Shown here: piece after piece, positions 11,598 through 23,800 of the stretch | How the letters are laid out: each line of letters begins with the position of its first letter | How positions within the stretch are numbered: position 1 is the stretch's first letter | Source of the DNA: Agelas oroides | Taxonomy: Eukaryota > Porifera > Demospongiae > Agelasida > Agelasidae | Assembly (NCBI GenBank): GCA_949130485.1 | Contig: OX422188.1 | Location: 194,891 to 258,890 of the forward strand | Reading direction: 5' to 3' | Length of the DNA stretch: 64,000 nucleotides | The notes under the pieces: generated by a model | What the model saw: the letters and a program-made list of their open reading frames with translations, nothing else | Told to the model about the DNA's origin: nothing | Database searches by the model: none | Position numbers and translations under genes: made by a program

Positions 11598-14500
11598 ATG
11601 GAAGAAGTGGAAGACCTTGCAGGTAGCACCTCGGACAAGCGTGGCAAGAGAGAAACTACTCCGCTCCTGTCTAGCGGAGGAGGAGCGCGGGATCAGGTGC
11701 CGTTCGAGGAGGCGCTGGAAGAGGTCGGAGTGGGTGTGTTCCATGTGATCCTTCTGTTCGTCGCCGGCTGGGCGCTGGCCTCTGACTCGGTGGAGGTGCA
11801 ATGCATCTCCTTCGTGACCCCGCAGTTGGACGCCCCCGGAAGCCAGCTACACCCCACCAAGGTAGTCTAACTGCTACAAGACCTCTGTCTCATGCATCTT
11901 GACGGGGAGGCACCCCTGTTCATCGTCTGCCTGCAATAAGCGGAGCAGTCCGTTTGAGGGTGTCAGTCTCATTCCCAAGCCATGTCAACCTGGGAATGAG
12001 GCCAGGCACTCCTGGAGTTGTTTTGATGTGACCTGTGCCTACATGTTCTTGTACATGGGTGTAGCTAATTAGCCTCGAACCTAGGCTTTCCTATTCCGGA
12101 TTTTGTCGCACAGCTTCGAAAGTAACATTTTTCTCCGAAACTGCGAGGAAAACGGAAAGCCTAGGTTTGAGCCTGAGATACAATCTTATTTTCTGCCAGC
12201 TTTTGCCACATTTTCGTGCCTTACCCTACATGACATCACTTTGTAAGCATTTCATTGGATGAATAGAGGAGTATAGTGGGTCATGCTCCTTTTATGTTGA
12301 AAATCAGTTTACATAAGCTTTGTATGATATCGCAAACTGAATTTTAGTTTTATTTTCCCAGTGTAAGTTACTATACTTGCACCAAGAGCGTGTAAGAATG
12401 GGCAACACTTGCACAATATCGAGTGAGACAAGGATAGAGGACACAGTTGTATACAGTTTCCATGGCAACCACAATGATGTATTGTTGCCATGGCAACCAC
12501 AGGTGCAGGAGGGTGTCCTGGATGCTATTATCTTCCTGGGGATGATGTTTGGAGGCTACCTGTGGGGCAGTGTGTCTGATGTGGTGGGACGGAGATCCTG
12601 TCTCATCACGTCTCTCACTGTTAACGGACTGTTTGGCTTTGCATCTGCACTGTCACCCAACTACCCACTTTTCCTATTCTTCCGCTTTGGGAGTGGAATC
12701 GGGTGAGTTATGGGAAAAAGGGAAAATGGTCCCGTATCCTCACACAATCCTCCCCTGCACACAGATACATATCACCCCCTCCCCTCTACCCCTCACAGTG
12801 TTGGTGGCTCACTTCCAGTTGCCTTCTCCTATTTCTGTGAGTTCTTCACCAAGAAGAATCGCGGTGCCTTTGTCATCATCCTAGCCTCCTTCTGGATCAC
12901 GGGGTCGGTCTTTGCCGCCCTGGTTGCCTGGGCTGTGATCCCAAATCTTCCAACACAGGGTTACATCGGCTCCGTGGAACTACGCAGTTGGCGGGTGTAT
13001 GTGATGCTGTGTACCATCCCTTGTCTGACTTCAGCCATTGCTCTCCTCTTCATGCCAGAGACCCCCTACTTTCTGTATTCTGTAGGTGGAACCATGTCAT
13101 CCCCCCTTCCCTCCCACTTCTCTTCCTCCCTTCTCCCTCCCCCCTTCGCTCCCTTCCCTCCCTCCCTCCCTTCCCTCCCTCCCTTCTCCCTCCCCCTTCA
13201 CTCCCTCCCTCCCTTCCCTCCCTCTTTCTTCCTCCATCCCTTCCTCCCTTCCCTCCCTCTTCCTCTCTCCCTCTTTCTACCTCCCTCTTTCTTCATCCCA
13301 TCAGAAAGGCAAAATTGAGAAGACTATGAAGGTGCTGCACAAGATTCGCTACCTGAACAACTGTTGTTGCTTCAGGAAGTCAATGCCCCCCATCCCCCGC
13401 ATTGAGGCTGAGACCAAGAAGCAAGATAACAAAGGCATCCTCTGGAAGACCCTCACCGTAAGATCTTGAGCCACCTCTCGTCTTTGAATACTTGCTGTAG
13501 GTGGTGAAGGCCTGACACTGATGTTGAGTAGCATGACTGATAGTCCTCCCCCCCCCCCCCCCCTTCCCTCCCTCTCTCCCTCTCTCCCTCTCTCCCTCTC
13601 TCCCTCTCTCCCTCTCTCCCTCTCTCCCTCTCTCCCTCTCTCCCTCTCTCCCTCTCTCCCTTCCTCCCTCTCCTGCCAGATCTTCCGCTCTACCAAGGAG
13701 CTGTTTTCTCCAGCCTACATTCGTCCTAATGTTGTTCTCGTTGTCATTTGGTTTACCTTCTCGTTTGGGTGAGCCCCCCCCCTCACACACGCACACACAC
13801 ACACAGATCTGCACTCTCCCCGTTTCTCTCCTTCCGTCCTTCTCCCCACCCTCCCTCCTCCTCCTTCTAACCCTCTCCCCCTTTCCCTTATCCCACTCCC
13901 CTCTTCTCCCTCTCCTCTACCCTTATCTCTCTATCTCCCTCCTCTCCTTCCCCTCTCCCTCTCCCCTCCTCCCAGCTACTACGGACTCATTCTATGGTTC
14001 CCAGAGTACTTCAAGTGTATCCAAGAGCGGACAAACAACTGCACCTTCACAAACACCACCAGTCTCTGCGCCCCGCCAGGCACCACCATGATCTGTAATA
14101 ACTCATCCACAAACACAGCAAAGATCTACCTTGACAGTCTGTACACGGCCCTCGCAGGCATCCCCGGCACCGTGTTTGGTGTGTTTACTGTCAACATTAT
14201 AGGACCCAGGATAATGCTCAGTAAGTTAGATTGTGAGTCTGTTCGAACATGAGTGAATATGAAAGTGATTACGAGCGATTTCATGTAAATGTGAGTGGTC
14301 TCTGTCTCTCTCTCTCTCACAAAGCTTCATCCATCATGATCTCGGCAGTGAGCACGTTTCTGATTTGGGGCGTCCCAAAGCAGGAGAGTGTGATTGTCAT
14401 TCTCTCCTGTGTCTTCAACGGTGTCTCCATTGTGGGATGGAACTCCCTGGACGTCCTCAGCACCAGCGACCTCTTCCCCGTCCACCTACGGTACGTTAGT

Positions 14501-17233
14501 TTCGTTCTGGCCTCCTTAAACCCATTTTGTCCACAGCTCTTAGTTTTTCATTTTATCAACCCACAGTGAACTAGTTTTCAACTGCTCCCCTCTGACAATG
14601 TGTAATGTGGAAGTTGGGTTTTGGGTGGTCTCCTATACACACCATACACACATACCCTATAACCTGAACAACCTCCACATACCCAAGTGACTCCTCCACT
14701 GCACACATACCATAAAATCGGGATATTAAGCACTGGTGCCTATTTTTGAGATTAGCAGACCGAATGGGTGCTTATAATCATGGGGTGCCTACATTCATGG
14801 GGTGCTAATAAACACATGTAATACTAGGAATACGCATGCGCAGAGTATGCCTCGCGCAGAAGAATATCCGGAAATATGCAAGTAGATATCCGTTGTAACC
14901 ACGTGTAGCGTGTAGGTGCTAGGTGCTGGAGACGAGATAGAGCGATGAAGATGGCAAAGCGGTCGTCTGAAGAGTTTCAGGAAGTAAGCGTAGTGTCATG
15001 CGAGTATCTGTCAGACTCTTTCTCCTTTGCCTTACTCTCTTCTGATGCAGTGTCCCTTCGTTTCCGTCTTCGCTCTCTAGCACGATCACGCTTTGACTGC
15101 TTCTGCTCCATTTCGGCTCTCGGACAATCTTTTTCACACGTCGATCGCCTCCTGCTCCCACCAGTACCATGTGGCCCCTGCTCCATTTCGGCTCTCGCAC
15201 GCGCACGATCTTTCGATTGCCTCCTGGTCAGACCAGTACCACGTTGCTAGTAGTCTGGGCATAGATACTATATTCCAACCTGGGATTGGAAACGGGGTTA
15301 ATTAACCCCGTAACGCGCGGGCAGTCCGCGTTATGGGCTGAGTGCGCAAACGTTGAAATTTGAGTAAGAATATGGGTCTACGCTGAATAAGCTTATACAA
15401 AACTACGGCAATCAACCTTCAATAAGCAACTATTTATGAACAAGGTTCACACAAAAATTGTGTACATGTTGTACAACAACAACATAAAAAATTATGGGTA
15501 CAACATAAAACATTAAGAAATCAACAAACCAATGACAGTAATTTAGCTACTACTACATTCTTCACAGCTTGTTCAGCAATATATTATAATCTTCACCTCC
15601 CCTCATCGCCGATTACATATAAGGGAAAAGAGACAAATGGCAAGACCAATACAGGCTAAAAAAAAATCAAATTTGGCGTCGCACACTCCCACTTCACACA
15701 AAGCCACGCCCAACAGACGCTCAGAATATGAGTCTACGCTAAATAGGCTTATGCAAAACTACGGCAATCAACCTTCAATAAGCAACTATTTATGAACAAG
15801 GTACTCTCCTACTGTTTGAAATTCTCCCCCACAAAGGTAAGGCATACAGATACATCATCAGCCTGATATTTCCACGGACGTATTGAATAAATTTTAAAAA
15901 AGTAGCTCATGCAAAAATATAGACTCACTACAGTACATACTTAGCATTTTTATACCAACATGACTCATTGTTGCCGAGATTTTACCCCACAAAGTAACCG
16001 TATGGATTTTTAAAACGCTCCGGGGAAAACCGTACGCTATGAGCTTGTTGGGAAATGAGGACTTGTTAGCATGCAAAAACAAACCTTACATTCCTGACAG
16101 TAACACGAACGTGGGCTACTTCTGCGCTATTTCAACTATACACTGCACACACCTCCACAGCTAAAAAGCTACGATTCATAACACGGAATGCCCGCGTTGT
16201 TAACTATGGCAATATTGAGTGCACGTGATCCGTTTCCAATCCCGGGTTGGAATATAGTATCTATGGTCTGGGGACGAGACCACAGAAACTGCGCCCATGT
16301 AATCAAAGTGTGACGGATATATATATATATATATATATACATACATACAAATGCGAGCTGACTACGCTGCACGATTAGTAGCCTCGCGCTAAGGCGCTCG
16401 GCAATTATGGCAAGGTATAGTTGTAGGGGAACGAACTAATAGGTCTAGAGCAGAGGAGGGAGGTCATGATGTCACGTTGTAGTGACAATTAGTGCGCTCT
16501 GATCACGTGATCGCGTCCTCCCTCCTCTGGGTCTAGAGTTTATCTTCTTGTCCTACGTTCATAGCTTTTATAGAACCCAGGATACAGACGGCACTCGATC
16601 AATCATTGCCAGCCCCCGCTCACTTAAAACCAACAAATCCCTGAGAGGCATTGGCTAATTCCTCGATATGTTTTATCAAGAGGCCTTGCCTATATGTTAG
16701 CTTTTATCCCATGTCAATAGCTTGCTTACAATCGGAGATAAATATGAATGTTAGCCGCTACATTCGAAATTTGAATCAGCAATTTGCTTCCGTTTGCGCG
16801 TAACGGGTACCTATTTTTGTATGGGTGCCTATTTTTGTATGGGTGCTTATAAATGTGATGTACATGTACATGTAGGTGTTGTAATCAAAATAGGTGCCTA
16901 TATTCATGGTATACTGGTACACACATACCCTCCCTAAGTGACCCCGCCCTCTCTCACACACACATACTCAGATCCACAGCATTTGGAATACAGTCAGTGA
17001 TGGGTCGAGTGGGGTCTATTATTGGCAATGTTGCCTTTGGGAAGCTGATTAAAGCGGACCCCTTTGTCCCGATCTTACTGGTGGCTGTGTTGCTGATGGT
17101 TGGGGGAGTCACAGCGATATTCCTTCCGTCTCCTCGTGTGGATAGGCTGAAGAGGAAACTGTGTCGGTGTTGTGGAGCACTGTGGAGAAGAATACCTCAC
17201 AGAACCAGCAAGGGCAATGTGAACCCCACCTGA
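11598..17233 (+). CDS. SV2-like major facilitator transporter
   Basis: Twelve-helix MFS membrane protein of the SV2/SVOP group; substrate unknown. Exons: 11598-11861, 12503-12702, 12799-13081, 13305-13457, 13680-13768, 13976-14220, 14325-14490, 16972-17233 (TGA); phases agree; about 552 aa. Visible marks: acidic N-terminus; VGVFHVILLFVAGWALASDS (first helix with the acidic Asp/Glu pair); GMMFGGYLWGSVSDVVGRRS (MFS motif A after helix 2); AWAVIP then SWRVYVML; PETPYFLYS at the end of the N-half; a Cys-containing non-cytosolic loop with three Asn-glycosylation sequons (NCT, NTT, NSS) after helix 7; FNGVSIVGWNSLDVL and LFPVHLRSTAFG in the C-half. Vertebrate SV2A-C have a much longer beta-helical loop after helix 7, so this is closer to an SV2-like/SVOP ancestor. 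ATG 11598 is the first in frame before helix 1. Pyrimidine-rich repeats supply the tracts before exons 4-6. Confidence 0.92.
12070..12176. repeat. Foldback element in SV2-like intron 1
   Basis: Arms TAGCCTCGAACCTAGGCTTT and GGAAAGCCTAGGTTTGAGCC flank a central region. The start resembles the TAGCCTCG foldback family. A shorter relative with CATTCCCAAGCC/CCTGGGAATGAGGCC lies at 11968-12008. Confidence 0.6.
13100..13300. repeat. CCCTCC/CCCTT tract before SV2-like exon 4
   Basis: Almost pure pyrimidine repeat that runs up to the CATCAG acceptor at 13304 and presumably acts as the polypyrimidine tract. A (TCTCCC)n tract at 13551-13670 does the same before exon 5, and a looser one (13810-13972) before exon 6. 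Confidence 0.85.
14491..16971. other. SV2-like intron 7, built from insertions
   Basis: About 2.5 kb, far longer than the other introns of this gene. It holds a 1006-bp TIR element (15260-16265), a foldback with AGAGGAGGGAGG arms (16451-16536), and related GGGTGCCTATTTTTGTATGG-type sequences at both ends (about 14737-14810 and 16805-16915) that suggest an older element now interrupted. The sequence at 14945-15250 is open in several frames but has no recognisable product. Confidence 0.6.
15260..16265. mobile_element. 1006-bp non-autonomous TIR transposon with 7-bp target duplication
   Basis: Ends CATAGATACTATATTCCAAC and its inverse match at 35 of 36 terminal bases; similarity continues more weakly into the sequence around GCGGGCAGTCCGCGTTATG. 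GTCTGGG is present directly outside both ends (15253-15259, 16266-16272). Inside, a ~72-bp segment is directly repeated (15369-15440 and 15727-15800). No transposase frame is visible. Superfamily not assigned. Confidence 0.85.
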
Positions 17234-17870
17234 TTCAAATCATACACTTTTAGCAATTTTAATTTTCAAATCAAGATTGTTGATGTGTGCTAATCTAAGA
17301 ATGTTTGCAAGAGGGTACAGTCACAAGTATCGTCTGTTGAAGCATTTGTGACCGGAATCAAGATTTTTGAGCAGCATAAATTGTTGCTTGATAGTTCCTT
17401 CCCAAAGTTCTTGATCACTTGATTTGCAGTTGTTCAAAGGTCAAATTGGCAGCCACACCTTGCAGTGATCAGCTCTTAAAAGGATTTCGTTTTGATTCTA
17501 GGCTTGGACCCAAGCCATTCGTAGGGGAGTTTTGATTCTAGGCTCGGACTCAAGCCATTTGTAGGGGAGTTTTGATTCTAGGCTCGGACCCAAGCCATTC
17601 GTAGGGGAGTGACATGCAGTGAAGGCTGGGGGGGGGGGAAGATGGTAACGTTGGTGAATGTATGTTACTTTATCAGGAATGTGGTGGTGTGTAATCAGGA
17701 ATGATCACACCCAAGGCTAACGTCAGTTGCAAGTGACGTAACACCTGCGGAAATGAATATGTTTAATTGTTTTGCTGGTAAGGGCTTATTGCAAAGCTGA
17801 TTTGCGAGCATATATTGTCCTGTTCTTGAACTCGCTGAGACGCACGGACGAAGAATCAGCCGCAGCCAAT
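17234..17870. other. Intergenic region after the SV2-like gene
   Basis: Contains a 40-bp x3 tandem repeat and otherwise nothing recognised. The frame is open upstream of the next gene's ATG (17871) but starts there look arbitrary. Confidence 0.5.
17490..17609. repeat. 40-bp tandem repeat, 3 units
   Basis: Three units containing TTTTGATTCTAGGCTCGGAC and CAAGCCATTCGTAGGGGAG with few differences. Confidence 0.85.
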
Positions 17871-20800
17871 ATGTCGGACGCTACGTCTACCGAGGTGCCG
17901 CTCAGCCCGGATGCGCAGGAGGCGAAGGAGCTGATGCACCAGCAACTGATGCGCAAGATGGCCAATAAAATGATGGCGGAGGCGATCGAAGAGGAGCGGC
18001 AGAGGCGGATCAAGTCCGAGCAAGTGGAGGAGGAGGATGCAGTGCGGCGCAAGGCCGTGGACCAGCTAGTTGTCGTGCAAGAAGACCTCGTGCGGTGTCT
18101 CAACCTCATGCGGGTAAGAAAAGAAATTGGCGGGGGAGGGAGGTGCGTCGGAGCCAAGCTGCTGTGCGTCAGGCACTGTTGCAGTGGCTTCGTGCTAATA
18201 ATTAATGTGTGTGGCTGTTTAAAATGGCCCTTGCAGCATGCTTGGCTTGGTTGCATAGTTAGTTACTCCCGCACATAATTTGTGTGAATTTCATCAGTGG
18301 GTGTGAAGGGGGAGTGAGGGAGGATGCTGCAGACAGTTGCAGCTACCTCTCATACACACGTGCAGCTCAGAAGTATGCTCTCCTCCTCTTGTGCACATGT
18401 GCAGTGCAACATTAGGCCACTCCAAAGTGAAAGAGTTTCAAAGGCAGTTCAAATTTTGCGGGCTGTGCTCGTATTTAGCCTGGTTTTCAGGCTCCTTCCC
18501 ACCATCCAAGTTATGATCACTTGCAGTACCCTACCTCCCTTCATTTTGCATATACTGTGAGCAATCAAAAACTGGACAGTGGGGAGGCCTGGGAACAAGG
18601 CTCACTTGTATTATAGCCTTGGTGTTTTAGTTGCAAGCTGTCTCAGTGCTACGGTGTGAGTCTGTACGGTTGGGCCTGTCTATCAGGCTTGATATCATTG
18701 ATAATGATTCCAGAACTTTTGAAAGAAGCAGCTCATCTCAGGACCGGTGTGTGATGTTCAATGGCTCCTCTTTACAAGGCCAGGCAATTCGGCTCTATTT
18801 TCGTTAATTAGAGCATGTATGAAACACAATTTAACTTCACCATCTGCAACATCCACCAGTTCTTATAATGGTTTGCTTTAACAGCAGTTTTGAGCATTCA
18901 GAATCACCACCAATATTGACCCACGACATCATTATGCACACCCAGTAACATAGGAACAAGCAACTCAGCCTACCTACTTGTAATCTGAGGTATCCTATCA
19001 GAATTGTAAAACAATGATATGGAATTTTTCTGAAGTATTCATTATATAGGCCTGTGCGGATGTTATTACTGATGCTACTGAAATATCTACTACTAAATAG
19101 TGACATCGTTATTTATAGAAAACAGTACATACAAGTATGGACAATAGAGCATTCTCATATGATGTCATCGCCTGAGAATACGAAGGAAAACATTGTCATG
19201 TTAGTATACAGGAACATAGTAGCTTCAGTGGTGATCTTGGTGTGCGGAGAGAGACGTAATGCCTCCCGTATTCAATCAATACAACATATACTGGCAGTGA
19301 CATACTTAGTCTATCAAGCCAGACCATCTTTCACTCTCACATTTCTGGAGGGTGGGAGATGGAGGGTGAGAGATGGGCTCACAGCACCTCCTCGGTGGTT
19401 AAAACAGCTTTGTCAGGTCTTCCTCGCACATAAACAGGCTTGCACAAGCTTCACTGGACTTCCACAGTGGTGACAACTGCTTTCTAGACCTTTCCTGACA
19501 CTTAAAGAGCATGCAGGAGCTTCACAGGACCTCTACTGTGGTTGAAACAGCTTTGTGGCTTGATAGACTATGACATACACCAAGGTAATGGCTCAATTAA
19601 GTTTGTATTTATTTTATTGATGGAAAAGATTTATACCATAGTCGTAATGCAGTGTGAGGAAGATGTGAGGAAGCCCCATTTTTAAGGCTTCCTTCAATTT
19701 GTCTATCCTGTAGCTGCACCAGAAATGGAAGTGCATTTTTCTGTTAGGGTACAGGTAGAATGTAATGGAGTATGAGATATCACTGTTTTGAAATTCCCTT
19801 GTTACTGATAGCAATAATTACTATTCATGCCCAAATATGGGCATCAGGTGGCAGAGTGCAGAATGCTGGTAATGGGACTTGGCGTTATGTACAATGTGGT
19901 TGCTTGGGTGTGTACATTATCTCAATGTGCTCCTTGGCAAGCCTCACATACAACCTGCCTAGGAACGAGACTTACAGTGAAAACTGATTTGTCTGGAGAT
20001 CGTGGACGACTTTAATTTCAATTTTTGATGTTAGTTTATGCCTAGGGTGCTAGTTATACACACAAAAATACTCTCTGTTTTTACTGTATGCAATAAATGA
20101 GGATAAAATTGCATTCTGACAAGTACCTACCAGAGCCTGATTGTGAGCAGCCGTATGAGGCACAGTTGATTCTAACCATTGTACATTCTTTGTGAGGTGG
20201 GCAGCCAAGTGAAATATTGAACCAATCAGAGGTTCCCCTCATGGGCTGCTATGTAGGTTAGGATCACACTGAGGTATTGGACCAATCATACTTTCGATGT
20301 GTTTCACATGTGGACCAATCAGATGCTAGCTGTGTGTCATGTGACTTTACTGGGCCAATCAGATGCTAGCTGTGTGTCATAACTTTAATAGTCCAATCAG
20401 ATGATAGCTGTGTGTTGCATGACTTTACTGGGCCAATCAGATGCTAGGTGGGTGTCGCATGACTTTACTGGGCCAATCAGATGATAGCTGTGTGTCACAT
20501 GACTTTACTGGGCCAATCAGATGCCAGCTGTGGTGTTGTATGTTCACTTAGCTGGCCGAGTTTGATTCCTTTCCTGTGAAAGTGTGTCTGCAAGTTTTAT
20601 CTGCAAGCTATGAAAAGAATGCTATACCTAAGTGTGGTGGCATATGTGTGCTATACTACCCGAGTATTGCCTTATTAGTAACTACCCAAGTTTTACCTTA
20701 TATGGTTGCTACCAAAGTATTGCCTTATATGGTTGCTCCCCTAGCATTTCCTACTATGGCATATCATAGATCAGTACCTACTACGCAGTAGCCAACCACA

Positions 20801-23800
20801 TAACGCAAGACGAGCTGGTGATATTCATGGCTCCAGTGATCTAGTGTCCTAGTATTCATGGTAGCTATAACGTCCAGTGTCCTCTTGCTAATTCATCCAT
20901 TTCCTCAGGAAGTTACAATATAGACTACAGCAAGGAACAACAAACATCTAAAGAAAAATTGACAGACAAGCAACAAACCTGTTGTTGTTGATGATAACTC
21001 TGAATCCTCCGGGGATGTGTGTAGCCGCCACCTGTCTCCCGGGAATATGGTGGCATGGTAACATAGCTGACTTGTGGTTCTAGTGTAACATGAGGACTGC
21101 TGGTGGTTGCTCCGGTGGTCACAGGTCAGTGGCCAGCAGCACGGGATTCAACTAGTGTTGGCCTGCTTTTCCTTTTAGCCTATTTTGTGAAAGACATGAT
21201 CAAATTTTCCAAAACCTGTCTCACAAGAAGTTTTCTCTCTCACGTAATTTCCAACTGGTATTTCTCCCAGATCACCGACTACTAGTATTTTTGTAAACCT
21301 CTGACTGCTAGTCTCGTTCCCAGACCACCATACACTGACTGCTAGTCTCGTTCCCAGACCACCATACACTTAGGGCTAGGGTTGACTGAGATGAGAATTC
21401 TTGCAGGTAACGATGTATCGAAGAACAGCAGTATTGACTGAAGGGGAGGCAACTATCAGCTAGCTATGAAACTAACATTGTTTCATGCATAGTGACTATA
21501 CCCCCTCCTCACCTCATCGCTTCATCCTTCTTCACTTACAGGTAAAGGCGGAGGCTGAGTTGGAGCAAGCCCAGCGGGTGACACAGGATAAGAAACTAGC
21601 CATGCATGAGGAACTACTGAGAAAAGCAACAGCAAAGGAGGTGGGTGGGGCTAGTGTGTGTGGTCACAATAGACGAACAGCAAAGGAAGTGGGTGGGGTT
21701 AGTGGGTGTGGTCACAATAGACATGGAACTGGAATGTTGTTTGGCCTCTGTCCACATGACCACCCTCCTCCCCCTCCCCTCTCCAAACCTTTCCCTCTTT
21801 CCCTTCCCCCAATTCCCTCTCTCCTATTTCCTCCCCCCTTCTTCCCTCCTTCCTCCCTCCCTCCTCCCTCACCTCTCCCCACAGGTTGACAAGGAGATGG
21901 ATGCAGAGCGTTCTCGTAGAATTGAAGAAAGCAAGGATGAGAACTCTGACGACAACATTCAGCGTCGTGAGACATACAACCGTCTGGTCATGGTTCAGGA
22001 AGATTTGTTGAAAACCATACAAAGAATGAAGGTAGGAGAGTGAGAGGAAGGGAGATAGGAGGGAGGGAGAGAGGTGGGAGGGAGGGAGGGAGGGAGGGAG
22101 GGAGGGAGGGAGGGAGGGAGGGAGGGAGGGAGGGAGGGAGGGAGGGAGGGAGGGAGGGAGGGAGGGAGGGAGGGAGGAAGGAAGGAAGGAAGGAAGGAAG
22201 GAAGGAAGGAAGGAAGGAAGGAAGGAAGGGAGGGAGGGAGGGAGGGAGGGAGGGAGGGAGGGAGGGAGGGAGGGAGGGAGGGAGGAAGGAAGGGAGGGAG
22301 GGAGGGAGGGAGGAAGGGAGGAAGGGAGGGAGGGAGGGAGGTTGAGAGGGAGAGAGATAGAGGGAGAGAGGGAGGGAGGGAGAGAGGGAGAAAGGGAATG
22401 GTTAGACCTTAGCCTAGTCAAAGTCATTGAGATAGGGGAAAAGCTCAGAGATGCTCAAGGGACTTTGAGCCCTCTAGCTGACCTGAAGAGTTAGGTTGAA
22501 GAAATAGCACATTCCCAGCTGGACATGATCCATATCCGGGACCAAGACTAAAGTGTTGTACGTACAACAATGCAGATGATAGAATCCTGACACACTGTGC
22601 AGGGTGTCACTTGATACTCGGAATCCTGACACACTGTGCAGGGTGTCACTTGATACTCAGAATCCTGACACACTGTGCAGGGTGTCACTTGATACTCAGA
22701 ATCCTGACACACTGTGCAGGGTGTCACTTGATACTCAGAATCCTGACACACTGTGCAGGGTGTCACTTGATACTCAGAATCCTGACACACTGTGCAGGGT
22801 GTCACTTGATACTCAGAATCCTGACACACTGTGCAGGGTGTCACTTGATACTCAGAATCCTGACACACTGTGCAGGGTGTCACTTGATACTCAGAATCCT
22901 GACACACTGTGCAGGGTGTCACTTGATACTCAGATTGCACCTTTGGACCTTAACAATGGTGTTTTGTACACATACCATAATATTGTCAATATTCAATGTT
23001 TTATTGGATTTTCACTGATTTAGGCCATGTTTACTGTAACGCTACTTTGTGTTAATAAGTCTCAATAGAGCTGCTGGCCATTGTCGGCATGATTTAGTTT
23101 CAGTCCATTTCTCGCTTCCTGTGTACCTGTTTGGCAGCAGAGGAATGTAAGGAAGGTTAGGGGAAGATAAGTGATCCAACAGTCTTAGCTACTCATGAAC
23201 GAACCTTGGGCTGTAGCCTTGAGAATAGACCACACCTCCAAGTTCACAGACTTTCTCACTGTCCGGTTTCTTGATTGCTTATACGTGTGCACTGGTTACG
23301 TCATCCAGCTAATTGCATTCCGGTGGGACACGGCTTGTATACACAGTTCACCAGACCCTTCCCTTCTTTTGCGGAAGTGGGTCTGGCCTGCGAGACTAAG
23401 ACCACACCTCCAAGTTCACAGACTTTCTCACTGTCCAGATTGCTCAGTATACGTATGCACAAACAGAGTGGGAAGGCATGGAAAATATTATGACATCAAC
23501 GTCTACCCCAGAGGAGTACAAAGGCCATTTTGATGGAGAAGAGGTGTTGTTGAGTGTATTATCATACGTCTAACTAGTCTCGTCCCCAGACCCCCCTTCA
23601 ACCCTCCAAGAGGACATTAGCGTGAGTTAGACTCATGCTAATGTATGGGAGTCAATGGAGAAGCCTTGCAGCTGCATGCAGTTTATAAAAAGCCGTATTT
23701 TTTACTACAAGTCATGCGAGAATCCGTATCAGGTACTACAAGTCACGTGCATGCGTCTGAACGTGCAATGAAATCGAAGGTTCGTATGATAAAATCATTA

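Noticed and set aside
14919-15250. Pair of overlapping frames of about 95-101 codons on both strands in SV2-like intron 7
   Set aside because: Composition is Ser/Arg-rich without a recognisable domain and adjacent sequence is transposon-derived.
17772-17870. N-terminal extension of the five-repeat protein from an upstream in-frame start
   Set aside because: The added residues show no repeat similarity, and ATG 17871 gives a typical soluble N-terminus.
18837-19473. Frames of 89 and 139 codons in the large intron
   Set aside because: No domain, no credible splice sites, ordinary AT-rich sequence.
22548-23023. Regular 39-bp and 40-bp arrays as CRISPR
   Set aside because: Units are contiguous tandem repeats without unique spacers, in animal introns.
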